Assembly: GCF_900114005.1 (NCBI RefSeq)
Contig: NZ_FORM01000004.1
Location: 62,001-126,000 of the forward strand
DNA: 64,000 bases
DNA from: Olleya namhaensis
Lineage (GTDB): Bacteria; Bacteroidota; Bacteroidia; Flavobacteriales; Flavobacteriaceae
Direction of reading: 5' to 3'
Position numbers and translations under genes: made by a program. This document shows, in pieces, positions 53,822 through 62,204 of this stretch; the stretch's first letter is position 1; every line of letters starts with the position of its first letter. The notes below the pieces were generated by a model that was not told the DNA's origin, made no database searches, and saw nothing but the letters and a program-made list of their open reading frames with translations.

Positions 53822-54184
53822 ATGAGCAAAAAAACGTTAGTCCTTGGGGCATCACTAAAATTAGATAGATATAGTAATATTGCAATACGCAAATTGGTTA
53901 AGTATGGCCATGAAACGGTTGCTTTCGGGATGAAAGCAGGAGAAGTCGTTGGTGTTACTATTGATAAAGAATTACAACAATATCAAGATTTAGATACTGT
54001 TACACTATATTTAAATCCAACACGACAAAAAGAGTATTACAATTATATTGTAGGTTTAGATCCAAAGCGCGTGATTTTTAATCCAGGTACAGAAAACCCT
54101 GAATTGTACGTGCTTTTAAAAGAAAATAATATTGACTTTGAAGTCGCTTGTACTTTAGTATTGTTGTCTACAAATCAGTATTAG
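53822..54184 (+). CDS. CoA-binding (Rossmann) domain protein
   Basis: A 120-residue single-domain protein of the CoA_binding_2 (YccU-like) family. The first strand and loop KKTLVLGASLKLDRYSNIAIRKL bind the nucleotide; the second half has DTVTLYLNPTRQKEYYNYI and VIFNPGTENPELY, a typical family ending. Homologues bind CoA and have been linked to acyl-CoA or redox metabolism, without a firm role. The 3' end overlaps the converging symporter gene by 17 bp. The gap to the receptor gene upstream is about 100 bp with no clear promoter. Confidence 0.85.
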   Translation: MSKKTLVLGASLKLDRYSNIAIRKLVKYGHETVAFGMKAGEVVGVTIDKELQQYQDLDTVTLYLNPTRQKEYYNYIVGLDPKRVIFNPGTENPELYVLLKENNIDFEVACTLVLLSTNQY

Positions 54185-55655
54185 GTTTCGCTTTCGCGGA
54201 AATTAAAAGCAATCCTATAAATGTTATTAAACCATTTAAAGGAAGAATTTCCCAATGGAAAGCATACTTCCCAATAAAGCTATCAGGAAAGTTTGCAGGA
54301 AGCTCTGTAATAAAATAAGTGATTATTATAGACGCTAATCCTACAATCCAAGCAAAGTTGTCTTTAATAGAGCGCTTAGTTAGTATTCCAAATGCAAACA
54401 AACCTAATAAAGGACCATAAGTAAAGGTAGCAAACTTAAATAGGTTACCGACAACGCTACCTTCTAGTTCATTAAAAATAACCACAATCACTATTAGTAA
54501 TAAAGATACACCAATATGTACTTTTTTACGTAGTGGTTTTTGTTGTGCTAACGGTAATTTTTCAATATTTAAAAAATCAATAGAAAAAGATGTTGTTAAA
54601 GATGTTAATGCACTATCAGCGCTACTGTAAGCTGCAGCAATTAGCCCTATTAAAAAGGTGATTTGTAGCCCAAGACCCAATCCTTGGTTCATAGCTATTT
54701 CTGGGAATAATAGGTCTGTTCTTACTTTGCCATCTACAACAGGGATAGAAACCCCAAATTGTTCAGAATATATAAATAATAAAGCCCCTAAGGATAAAAA
54801 TATTACATTAACAAATACTAATAAAATAGACATGCTAAACATGTTTTTCTTAGCATCGCTAGGATTTTTACAGGTTAAGTTTTTTTGCATCATATCTTGG
54901 TCCAAACCAGTCATAGCAATCGTTATAAATATACCTCCAATAAAGTATTTCCAGAAATAGATTTTACTGTTTACATCATCAAAAAAGAATAGCTGACTTT
55001 TAGCCTTAAAACTGTCCTTGTTAAATATCTCGGTTACGGACCAACCTAATTTATTTACAATTAAAAATATAGCAACAATAACAGATGTTAGCATGGCTAA
55101 AGTCTGCAGTGTATCTGTCCATACAATGGTTTTAATACCGCCACGTTTAGTATATAACCATATTAACGCAATAGATATGACTACGGTTAACCAAAACGGA
55201 ACACCCAAAGCTTCAAACACAATATATTGCATGGCTAATGCTACTAAAAACAGTCTAAAAGCTGCTCCGGTAACTCTAGATAATAAAAAGAAAAACGCAC
55301 CAGTCTTATAACTAACCGTTCCAAAGCGTTGCTCTAAGTATTGGTAAATAGAGGTGACGTTTAATTTATAATACAAAGGTAAAAGCACAAGAAGCACGAC
55401 TAAATAACCAACAAAAAAACCAAATACACCTTGCATATAGGCAAATTGTTGTCCCTCAATCAAACCAGGAACCGATATAAAGGTCACACCAGAAAGTGAG
55501 GCACCAATCATTCCAAACGCAACAACATACCAAGGCGATTGCTTTTTTCCTTTAAAAAACACATCGTTAGAGTCGTCTTTTCCTGTAAAATATGAGATTA
55601 AAATTAGCACACCAAAGTAGGCTGCTATTAATAAAAGGATTTGTATCGAAGTCAT
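54168..55655 (-). CDS. Sodium:solute symporter
   Basis: A 495-residue transporter of the SSS family with about 13 membrane helices. The ATG at 55655 gives MTSIQILLLIAAYFGVLILISYFTG, the usual N-terminus; a frame extension to 55715 would add 20 residues with no family match. The GMIGASLSGVTFISVPG and TGAAFRLFLVALAMQYI regions and TYGPLLGLFAFGILTKR are typical. In the C-terminus ISAKAKP is encoded by the dispersed 15-mer repeat (54189-54204). The gene overlaps the CoA-binding gene at its 3' end. The substrate is not assignable. Confidence 0.88.
   Translation of the reverse strand: MTSIQILLLIAAYFGVLILISYFTGKDDSNDVFFKGKKQSPWYVVAFGMIGASLSGVTFISVPGLIEGQQFAYMQGVFGFFVGYLVVLLVLLPLYYKLNVTSIYQYLEQRFGTVSYKTGAFFFLLSRVTGAAFRLFLVALAMQYIVFEALGVPFWLTVVISIALIWLYTKRGGIKTIVWTDTLQTLAMLTSVIVAIFLIVNKLGWSVTEIFNKDSFKAKSQLFFFDDVNSKIYFWKYFIGGIFITIAMTGLDQDMMQKNLTCKNPSDAKKNMFSMSILLVFVNVIFLSLGALLFIYSEQFGVSIPVVDGKVRTDLLFPEIAMNQGLGLGLQITFLIGLIAAAYSSADSALTSLTTSFSIDFLNIEKLPLAQQKPLRKKVHIGVSLLLIVIVVIFNELEGSVVGNLFKFATFTYGPLLGLFAFGILTKRSIKDNFAWIVGLASIIITYFITELPANFPDSFIGKYAFHWEILPLNGLITFIGLLLISAKAKPNTDL
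54189..54204 (+). repeat. Dispersed 15-mer repeat, copy 3, inside the symporter 3' end
   Basis: CGCTTTCGCGGAAAT on the plus strand just past the CoA-binding gene's stop and inside the last codons of the symporter. It could also serve the convergent pair as a 3' structure. Confidence 0.7.
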
Positions 55656-55845
55656 AAAAATTGGATATAATGGCCAAAATACAAAATTAGTATTTAGATA
55701 AAAGTTATTTGACAATAAACAGAAAATTATAACCGATTTTAGTTAAAAATGTACTGAAGGTTGTTTTGTTTTTTAAGTTAAAACATATAGATTTTATTAA
55801 CATAATTAGACTTAAAATAAATGCTAAAAGTAATAGCAAAAGCAT

Positions 55846-55853
55846 TAATTTTG
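55846..55853 (+). promoter_or_regulatory. Bacteroidota -7 element for recR
   Basis: TAATTTTG, a TAnnTTTG match, 5 bp before the ATG at 55859. It supports that start over an upstream extension of the frame. Confidence 0.55.
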
Positions 55854-55858
55854 CAGTT

Positions 55859-56476
55859 ATGGAATTTTCTTCAAAACTTCTTGAAAACGCAGTTAACGAA
55901 ATCTCGCAACTGCCAGGTATTGGTAAACGTACAGCATTGCGTTTAGCGTTACATTTATTACGCCAGCCTAAAGCGCATACACATGGGTTAAGTCATGCTT
56001 TAAATACCATGGTTAACGATTTAAAGGTATGTAAATCTTGTAATAATATTAGTGATAACGAGCTGTGTGATATTTGCTCAAACCCATTGCGTAAAGCAGA
56101 TGTTATTTGCGTGGTCGAAGACATTAGAGATGTAATGGCTATTGAGAATACAGCGTCGCATAAAGGACTATATCACGTTTTAGGCGGAAAAATATCGCCA
56201 ATGGACGGTGTGGGACCTCACGATTTAAATATTGTTAGCCTAGTACAAAAAGTAAGAGAAGGTCAAATTAAAGAGCTTATTTTTGCATTAAGTCCAACGA
56301 TGGAGGGTGATACAACAAACTTTTATATCTATAAACAAATTAAAGATTTTAGCATAGAAACATCAACTATTGCTAGAGGGATATCTGTTGGTGACGAGTT
56401 AGAATATGCTGACGAAATTACCTTAGGACGTAGTATCTTAAACCGAATTCCATTTGAATCTTCATTAAAGTTATAA
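55859..56476 (+). CDS. recR: Recombination mediator protein RecR
   Basis: RecR loads RecA with RecFO at gaps. The start at 55859 gives a 205-residue protein of normal length beginning [25 protein letters not shown], with the helix-hairpin-helix [16 protein letters not shown]; an upstream extension of 31 residues is not used. The zinc finger has Cys58, 61, 70 and 73 ([15 protein letters not shown]). The Toprim domain shows [14 protein letters not shown] and [22 protein letters not shown]. The GT2 gene follows after 6 bp and is co-transcribed. Confidence 0.95.
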   Translation: MEFSSKLLENAVNEISQLPGIGKRTALRLALHLLRQPKAHTHGLSHALNTMVNDLKVCKSCNNISDNELCDICSNPLRKADVICVVEDIRDVMAIENTASHKGLYHVLGGKISPMDGVGPHDLNIVSLVQKVREGQIKELIFALSPTMEGDTTNFYIYKQIKDFSIETSTIARGISVGDELEYADEITLGRSILNRIPFESSLKL

Positions 56477-56482
56477 GCATTA

Positions 56483-57580
56483 ATGAAGCTATCCATAATT
56501 ATATTAAATTATAACGTGCACTATTTTTTAGAGCTGTGTTTGCAAAGTGTATCAGCTGCAATTACAAATCTAGAAGCAGAGATTATTGTCGTAGATAATA
56601 ACTCTTCAGATCAAAGTTGCGCTATGGTTAAGCAAAAGTTTCCTAATGTAATACTGATTCAGAATAAGGAAAATTTAGGTTTTTCAAAAGGGAATAATAT
56701 GGGTGTACAGCAAGCTAAAGGGCAGTTTTTGTGTATTCTAAATCCCGATACAGTGGTTCCTGAAGATTGTTTTGAGCAGTTATTTGAGTTTTCAAAAATT
56801 AAAAACGATTTAGGATTGTTTGCTTGCAGATTAGTGGATGGTACAGGTTGCTTTTTACCAGAAAGTAAGCGTCAAATTCCAACACCCAAAGTGGCAATAA
56901 AAAAGGTGTTTGGATTTGATAAATCGTATTATGTATCCGATTTAAAACCAAATACGTCAGGTATAGTGCCTGTTTTTGTAGGTGCTTTTATGATGTTAGA
57001 AAAACAAATTTACCAACAGGTTGGTGGATTTGACGAAGACTATTTTATGTACGGAGAGGATATTGATTTGTCCTATAAAGTCGTAAAAGCTGGTTTTGAT
57101 AACATGTATTATGGTCCGATAAAAGTCATTCATTTTAAAGGCGAAAGCACATTAAAAGATGCCAATTACTCCCAACGTTTTTATGGTGCGATGCAAATCT
57201 TTTATAAAAAGCATTTTAAACGTAATGTAGTATTTGATGCTGCAGTTTGGGTTGGTATTAAAGCAGCTAAACATTTAAATAATAACGCTTTCGCGGAAAT
57301 AAAGCCGGTTAGAAATCACACTATAGTATCTGATAAAAACTATCCTGAGTTAGAAAATAAAATAGCGAAACCACTTAATAAAGTATCAGAATTATCAAAA
57401 ACAGAAGCAGATACACAGGTTATCTTAGATGCTAACTATTTAAGTTTTAAAACAATTATTGAAACGATAATAAATTCTGAAAAAAATAAAAATATAAGCT
57501 TTAGAATTCTTCCAAAAAACTCTAATTTTATCCTCGGAAGCGATTCATCAAAAAGCAGAGGCGAAGTGCTTCACTTTTAA
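56483..57580 (+). CDS. Family 2 glycosyltransferase (rhamnosyltransferase-like)
   Basis: A 365-residue GT-A enzyme. N-terminal KLSIIILNYNVHYFLELCLQSV, VVDNNSSDQS, NLGFSKGNNMGV and LNPDT (Asp89), followed by FMYGEDIDLSYKVVKAG, match the WbbL/rhamnosyltransferase-like GT2 group. The C-terminal 100 residues are of no clear family. The dispersed 15-mer repeat at 57286 is translated as NNAFAEIK (residues about 266-273). It follows recR by 6 bp, an odd pairing also seen in related Flavobacteria (recollection). The sugar and acceptor are not known. Confidence 0.85.
   Translation: MKLSIIILNYNVHYFLELCLQSVSAAITNLEAEIIVVDNNSSDQSCAMVKQKFPNVILIQNKENLGFSKGNNMGVQQAKGQFLCILNPDTVVPEDCFEQLFEFSKIKNDLGLFACRLVDGTGCFLPESKRQIPTPKVAIKKVFGFDKSYYVSDLKPNTSGIVPVFVGAFMMLEKQIYQQVGGFDEDYFMYGEDIDLSYKVVKAGFDNMYYGPIKVIHFKGESTLKDANYSQRFYGAMQIFYKKHFKRNVVFDAAVWVGIKAAKHLNNNAFAEIKPVRNHTIVSDKNYPELENKIAKPLNKVSELSKTEADTQVILDANYLSFKTIIETIINSEKNKNISFRILPKNSNFILGSDSSKSRGEVLHF
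57286..57300 (+). repeat. Dispersed 15-mer repeat, copy 4, inside the GT2 gene
   Basis: CGCTTTCGCGGAAAT is identical to the copies next to terminators at 41294 and 47596 but sits in coding sequence, just after the end of the conserved GT2 domain. Confidence 0.75.
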
Positions 57581-57629
57581 AACGTTGCAAAATGATGCAT
57601 AATAAGTAGTAAAAACGCTTATTATTTAT

Positions 57630-57637
57630 TAATTTTG
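57630..57637 (+). promoter_or_regulatory. Bacteroidota -7 element for the E2 gene
   Basis: TAATTTTG, a TAnnTTTG match, 37 bp before the ATG at 57675. Confidence 0.5.
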
Positions 57638-57674
57638 CAATTCAATACATTAAAAAGACTAGTAAATTATTAAT

Positions 57675-58979
57675 ATGGCAAGATTTGAACTTAAGTTACC
57701 TAAGATGGGAGAAAGCGTTGCTGAAGCAACAATTACTTCATGGTTAAAAGAGGTTGGAGATACTATTGAATCGGATGAAGCAGTTTTAGAAATTGCAACA
57801 GACAAAGTAGATAGTGAAGTACCAAGTGAAGTTGATGGCGTTTTAGTTGAAAAACTATTTAACGTGGACGATGTAGTGCAAGTTGGTCAAACCATAGCAA
57901 TAATTGAAACTGATGGTGATGCTGGTACAACAACCGAAGCACCTAAGGCTGAAGCTAAACCTGAGGCAGCAGTTGCAGCACAGGAAGTATCTAAAACAAT
58001 GGAAGCAGCTAAAGTCACTACGGAAGCGATTGCTTCTAGTGATGAGCGTTTTTATTCGCCTTTAGTAAAAAATATGGCTAAAGCAGAAGGTATCGCTCAA
58101 GCAGAGTTAGATACTATTACTGGAACAGGTAAAGATGGTCGTGTTACTAAAAACGATATGATTACTTATCTAAAAGATAGAAGTGGTCAACCTGCAAAAG
58201 CAGTTGCAGCACCAAGCGCTCCAGCAGCTAAAGCAGCGCCAAAAGCAGCAGCGCCAATTGCTGTGTCTGAAGGAGATGAGATTATAGAATTAACTAGAAT
58301 GGGAAAAATGATTTCTCATCACATGGTACAATCTGTTCAAACTAGTGCACATGTACAAAGTTTTATAGAAGCAGATGTTACTAATATTTGGAATTGGCGT
58401 AAAAAAGTTAAAGATGGTTTCGCAAAACGCGAAGGTCAAAACTTAACATTTACACCAATATTTATGGAAGCTATTGCTAAGGCATTACGTGAGTTTCCAA
58501 TGATGAATATCTCTTTACAGGGTGATACTATCATTAAAAAGAAAAACATTAACCTAGGTATGGCTGCAGCTTTACCAGATGGTAACTTAATTGTACCTGT
58601 TATTAAAAATGCGGATCAACTTAACTTAGTTGGTATGACTAAAGCGGTTAACGATTTAGCCGGACGTGCAAGAGATGGTAAGTTGTCTCCAGATGATGTA
58701 CAAGGTGGTACATATACAGTAACTAACGTAGGGACGTTTGGAAGTATCATGGGGACACCAATTATTAATCAACCACAAGTTGGTATTCTTGCTTTAGGTG
58801 CAATACGTAAAGTACCTGCGGTAATCGAAACACCTGATGGCGATTTTATTGGTATCCGTTACAAAATGTATTTATCACACAGTTATGACCATCGAGTTGT
58901 AAACGGTGCGTTAGGTGGTCAGTTTGTAAAAGCAGTTAAGGATTACTTAGAAGCTTGGGACAAAAACAGAGAAATCTAA
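57675..58979 (+). CDS. 2-oxo acid dehydrogenase E2 (dihydrolipoyl acyltransferase)
   Basis: A 434-residue E2 subunit. One lipoyl domain (about 1-78, EIATDKVDSEV with lipoyl-Lys44), an Ala/Glu-rich linker, the peripheral-subunit-binding domain (about 130-168, YSPLVKNMAKAEGI to GKDGRVTKNDMITYL), another linker and the catalytic domain (about 205-434). The active-site motif reads SHSYDHRVVNGALGG: His406 with Asn410 where most E2s have Asp. A. vinelandii E2p also has Asn there, so activity is likely. It could serve the branched-chain or 2-oxoglutarate complex. E1 and E3 are not nearby. Confidence 0.85.
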   Translation: MARFELKLPKMGESVAEATITSWLKEVGDTIESDEAVLEIATDKVDSEVPSEVDGVLVEKLFNVDDVVQVGQTIAIIETDGDAGTTTEAPKAEAKPEAAVAAQEVSKTMEAAKVTTEAIASSDERFYSPLVKNMAKAEGIAQAELDTITGTGKDGRVTKNDMITYLKDRSGQPAKAVAAPSAPAAKAAPKAAAPIAVSEGDEIIELTRMGKMISHHMVQSVQTSAHVQSFIEADVTNIWNWRKKVKDGFAKREGQNLTFTPIFMEAIAKALREFPMMNISLQGDTIIKKKNINLGMAAALPDGNLIVPVIKNADQLNLVGMTKAVNDLAGRARDGKLSPDDVQGGTYTVTNVGTFGSIMGTPIINQPQVGILALGAIRKVPAVIETPDGDFIGIRYKMYLSHSYDHRVVNGALGGQFVKAVKDYLEAWDKNREI

Positions 58980-59045
58980 AACCTTTTATTGATATTTAGA
59001 GCGTAGCGAAGCATATCAGATATTAGAAATAAATAGTATAATACT

Positions 59046-59079
59046 AAAAAAGCACAATCTTAAGATTGTGCTTTTTTTT
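59046..59079 (+). terminator. Terminator of the E2 gene
   Basis: AAAAAGCACAATCTTA/AGATTGTGCTTTTTT is nearly perfectly palindromic around 59061 and ends in a T-run, 67 bp past the stop. Confidence 0.9.
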
Positions 59080-59113
59080 ATGTGTTGTATTTAAATAATA
59101 TATTCAGTAAGTA

Positions 59114-59488
59114 TTAATACATGGTATTCTTGTTGGCAGATTGTTTTGGTATTTGCTGTATGGAATCCCAATGTTCTATAATTTTTGCATCTTTATCAAA
59201 TCTAAAAAAATCCATAGTAACATATTGATCGTTGTCTGGCCAAACCTGATGGGTATGTAAAGCTACCAAATCGTTTTCTGAAATTATACGGACAAATTCT
59301 ATTGATTTTTTAGGATACTCTTTTTTCATACGTTCAAAGTATGCAATAAAACCTTCAATACCATTAGCTACCGCTGGATTGTGTTGGATGTATTCTTTAC
59401 CAACATATAATTCTGTTGCCTGTCTAGGGTTTCCTTCATATGCCATTTTGTAAAACGCAACAGCATTTTGTTTCATCTTTTCGTTCAT
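59114..59488 (-). CDS. SnoaL-like/NTF2 superfamily protein
   Basis: A 124-residue protein (from the ATG at 59488; a GTG at 59518 would add a charged KTKQPKPNL lead). The cone-like NTF2 fold is visible: a helical start with FYKMAYEGNPRQATELYV, EYIQHNPAVANGIEGFIAYFERM and a beta meander with LVALHTHQVWPDNDQYVTMDFFRFD, IIEHWDSIQQIP. This arrangement matches the SnoaL-like group. Members are small hydrolases, isomerases or ligand binders. No partner gene gives a function. Confidence 0.8.
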   Translation of the reverse strand: MNEKMKQNAVAFYKMAYEGNPRQATELYVGKEYIQHNPAVANGIEGFIAYFERMKKEYPKKSIEFVRIISENDLVALHTHQVWPDNDQYVTMDFFRFDKDAKIIEHWDSIQQIPKQSANKNTMY

Positions 59489-59628
59489 AAGATTAGGTTT
59501 TGGTTGTTTTGTTTTCACTTTTAAAAATAAAGGATAGCAATAAATTTATCTAATTTTTTATGAATACTGTCCCAGTAACAACAATCTTTTTATGCTTCTA
59601 GGAGTTTGAACAGTCCATATTTTACTTA

Positions 59629-60267
59629 TTAATTAAACCCGTCACGTAATGCCTGAATAAAGCTTTCTAGACTGTCAATGTCATTGTAAAGTTTGTCATC
59701 AATTTTCATGATCGGAATTTTATTGAAATCGCTTTTTGGCTTTATAGCTTTAAATTCTTTTATAATCTTATTATAGTTTGTTGTGTCTTTGTCCAAGTTG
59801 TATTCAGTATAACTAATCTTATTTTTGGTTAAAATATGTTTTGCATCTGGGCAGATGCTACAATCATCCTGCGTGTATAAAATGACAGATTTATTGTTTA
59901 TTTCTTTGTCTAATTTAAAGTCAATAATCTCAAAGTCTTTGTCTATTTCTAAAGCGTAAGAGACTTCGTTGACCACTAGTGTATACGTGTATTTACCTTC
60001 TTTACCGTTTAGTTTTACCATGGTTAAAACACGAACGCGGCTGTTTCCTTTTATTGTTTGTAAAATAGGGCGTTCGCTACTGCGTCTAAAATCATTGGTG
60101 TCCACCTTTAAAAAGATGTCGTAAGATATAGAGTCTGTGTTTTCTATATAAATCTCATAGCGCTTGCCTTTAATTTCTTCTTGCAATTTAACATGCTTAT
60201 GTTCGTTTTGTCCAAAAGCAGTTAGCGATAGTAAAGTAATAAATAGTAGTGTAAGGTTTCTTATCAT
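59629..60267 (-). CDS. Exported protein with C-terminal glutaredoxin-like domain
   Basis: A 212-residue protein: signal peptide (MIRNLTLLFITLLSLTAFGQ, about 1-20), a beta-rich domain of about 100 residues with no recognised family, then a glutaredoxin-like fold from about 125: SVILYTQDDCSICPDAKHIL with Cys136 and Cys139, and a cis-Pro loop NKIPIMKIDD. The CxxC is followed by Pro-Asp-Ala, less usual. A periplasmic thiol reductase or thiol-based sensor is possible. It is transcribed away from the exonuclease gene, with a 150-bp gap between them. Confidence 0.65.
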   Translation of the reverse strand: MIRNLTLLFITLLSLTAFGQNEHKHVKLQEEIKGKRYEIYIENTDSISYDIFLKVDTNDFRRSSERPILQTIKGNSRVRVLTMVKLNGKEGKYTYTLVVNEVSYALEIDKDFEIIDFKLDKEINNKSVILYTQDDCSICPDAKHILTKNKISYTEYNLDKDTTNYNKIIKEFKAIKPKSDFNKIPIMKIDDKLYNDIDSLESFIQALRDGFN

Positions 60268-60307
60268 TTTTTAAAAGTATTACAAAGTAAAAGTAACAGA
60301 TTAGAAT

Positions 60308-60315
60308 TATATTTG
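60308..60315 (+). promoter_or_regulatory. Bacteroidota -7 element for the exonuclease gene
   Basis: TATATTTG, a TAnnTTTG match, about 100 bp before the ATG at 60418. The distance allows a 5' leader. Confidence 0.4.
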
Positions 60316-60417
60316 CACAAACCGTACCGAAAATTGTTTGTATTAAGTAAAATGCAGGTCATACTGCTTTTATTGTCTTTAATATGCTCAATTTTGGATG
60401 TAAACCAAAAAATAAAT

Positions 60418-61191
60418 ATGTCTTTAAACTTAACCAAGCCCATCTGTTTTTTCGATTTAGAAACGACTGGAATCAATATAACATCAGACAGAGTCGTAGA
60501 GATTTCTATATTAAAAGTGTTTCCAAACGGAAATAAAGAAAGTAAAACATGGCTAGTTAATCCAGAAATGCCAATTCCGGCTTTAGTATCAGCAATACAC
60601 GGTGTTACTGATGAGAGAGTTGCAAACGAACCTACATTTAAACAATTAGCACCAGAAATTAGTGCAATGATTAAGGATGCTGATTTAGCAGGCTTTAATT
60701 CTAACCGGTTTGATATTCCACTTTTAGCAGAAGAAATGTTACGTGCAGATATGGAATTTGATATGAAAGGACGTGTTGCGGTGGATGTGCAAACTATTTT
60801 TCATAAAATGGAGCAGCGTACCTTGGGTGCAGCTTATAAGTTTTATTGTGATAAAAGTTTAGAAAACGCACATACTGCAGAAGCAGATACTTTAGCAACT
60901 TACGAGGTTTTAAAGGCGCAAGTAGAACGTTATGACGAGTTGGAGAATGATACTAAGTTTTTAGCTGAGTTTAGTTCTAGACGTAAATTTGCTGATTTTG
61001 CAGGTTTTTTAAGTTACAATAAAGATGATCAAGAGTTGTTTGCTTTTGGAAAACATAAAGGAAAACTGGTAACAGATGTTTTAGATAAAGAACCTGGGTA
61101 TTTTGGATGGTTACTAAATGCGGATTTTCCATTATACACTAAAAAAGTATTGACAGCAATTAAGTTAAGAGCCTTAAATAATAAGTTTTAA
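60418..61191 (+). CDS. DnaQ-like 3'-5' exonuclease with ExoX-like C-terminus
   Basis: A 257-residue enzyme read from the ATG at 60418 (MSLNLTKPICFFDLETTG); a frame extension to 60313 carries no family match and overlaps the promoter element. DEDDh exonuclease motifs: ExoI FFDLETTGI (Asp and Glu), ExoII GFNSNRFDIPLLAEE and ExoIII HTAEADTLATYEV with the general-base His. The C-terminal 70 residues (FGKHKGKLVTDVLDKEPGYFGWLL) form the ExoX-like C-terminal domain. Its role is DNA (or RNA) 3' trimming or proofreading. The FAH gene follows 59 bp later. Confidence 0.9.
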   Translation: MSLNLTKPICFFDLETTGINITSDRVVEISILKVFPNGNKESKTWLVNPEMPIPALVSAIHGVTDERVANEPTFKQLAPEISAMIKDADLAGFNSNRFDIPLLAEEMLRADMEFDMKGRVAVDVQTIFHKMEQRTLGAAYKFYCDKSLENAHTAEADTLATYEVLKAQVERYDELENDTKFLAEFSSRRKFADFAGFLSYNKDDQELFAFGKHKGKLVTDVLDKEPGYFGWLLNADFPLYTKKVLTAIKLRALNNKF

Positions 61192-61250
61192 TTTTATTTA
61201 ATAGTTTTAATCCGAGACAAACTGGCACTGTCTCTAATACATAACAGCAT

Positions 61251-61862
61251 ATGAAATTAATTTGCATTGGTCGCAATTATACAGACCATATTAAAGAATT
61301 AGAAAACGAAAAACCTACAGATCCAGTAGTGTTTATAAAATCTGATAATGCAATACTTTTAAAAAAGCAACCCTTTTTTATTCCAGATTTTTCAGATGAT
61401 GTGCATTATGAAGTTGAGGTTTTAGTAAAAATCAATAAGCTTGGAAAACATATAGATAAAAAATTTGCACATAAATACTACGATCAAGTAGGGTTGGGGA
61501 TAGACTTTACAGCACGTGATGTGCAAAAGCAATTAAAAGATAAAGGGCTACCTTGGGAAAAGGCAAAATCTTTTGATGGAGCAGCAGTAATAGGTAAGTG
61601 GATTGATAAGACAGAATTTTCTGACGTAGATAGTCTTAATTTTAGATTAGAAAAAAATTCTGAGGTCGTTCAAAGTGCAAATACCAACTTAATGTTGTGG
61701 AAAATCGACGAATTAATAGAATATGTATCAAAATATTTTACTTTAAAGATAGGAGATATTATATTTACGGGAACACCGGCAGGCGTTGGTAAGGTAATTG
61801 CTAATGATAAACTAAAAGGTTTTCTTGAGGATAGAGAGTTATTCTCAATAAATGTGAAATAA
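61251..61862 (+). CDS. Fumarylacetoacetate hydrolase family protein
   Basis: A 203-residue FAH-fold enzyme. LICIGRNYTDHIKELENEKPTDPVVFIKSDNA at the start, YEVEVLVKINKLGKHIDKKFA with metal-binding Glu residues, GIDFTARDVQKQLKDKG and GDIIFTGTPAGVGKV are canonical. Family members hydrolyse C-C bonds in acylpyruvates or act as oxaloacetate decarboxylases or tautomerases; a short stand-alone form like this is usual in Flavobacteria. It is one base from the Hpt gene (stop then ATG), a translational coupling in an operon with cinA. Confidence 0.88.
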   Translation: MKLICIGRNYTDHIKELENEKPTDPVVFIKSDNAILLKKQPFFIPDFSDDVHYEVEVLVKINKLGKHIDKKFAHKYYDQVGLGIDFTARDVQKQLKDKGLPWEKAKSFDGAAVIGKWIDKTEFSDVDSLNFRLEKNSEVVQSANTNLMLWKIDELIEYVSKYFTLKIGDIIFTGTPAGVGKVIANDKLKGFLEDRELFSINVK

Positions 61863-62204
61863 ATGGAAAAACATTACAAATTACATAGGCTTAAAGAGTT
61901 AGCAGATAACGATCAAGAATTTTTATTTGCTTTAGCTTCTACTTTTATAGAAGAAGTGCCAGCGGATGCAGAAATATTAAAGGTAGCAGTAGAAAATGAA
62001 AATTATCTATTAACCTATCAGACGGCTCATAAAATGAAACCAACAGTAGACATGTTTGAGTTGGGAATATTAGACGACTTAATCGTAGTACAAGATTGGG
62101 GTAAGCTAGAGCAAAAGGATAAAAATATTACTGCACAATTAAATAGTGTTTTGGCTGCAATTGATAGAGCAACTAAAGAGATTATTCAAGATTTTAAATT
62201 ATAA
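61863..62204 (+). CDS. Stand-alone histidine phosphotransfer (Hpt) domain protein
   Basis: A 113-residue helical protein with the Hpt signature TYQTAHKMKPTVDMFELG, the phospho-accepting His being His56. It passes a phosphoryl group between hybrid kinases and response regulators. There is no kinase or regulator next to it; it sits between the FAH gene and cinA in a housekeeping operon and overlaps cinA by one base (TAATG). The only hybrid kinase in the window is at 45248. That they pair is a guess. Confidence 0.85.
   Translation: MEKHYKLHRLKELADNDQEFLFALASTFIEEVPADAEILKVAVENENYLLTYQTAHKMKPTVDMFELGILDDLIVVQDWGKLEQKDKNITAQLNSVLAAIDRATKEIIQDFKL

Noticed and set aside
55766-55858. N-terminal extension of recR
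   Set aside because: The extra 31 residues match no RecR, and a TAnnTTTG promoter element lies inside this stretch, just ahead of the ATG at 55859.
60313-60417. N-terminal extension of the exonuclease
   Set aside because: The hydrophobic lead overlaps the TATATTTG element and no orthologue-like motif precedes MSLNLTKPICFFDLETTG.
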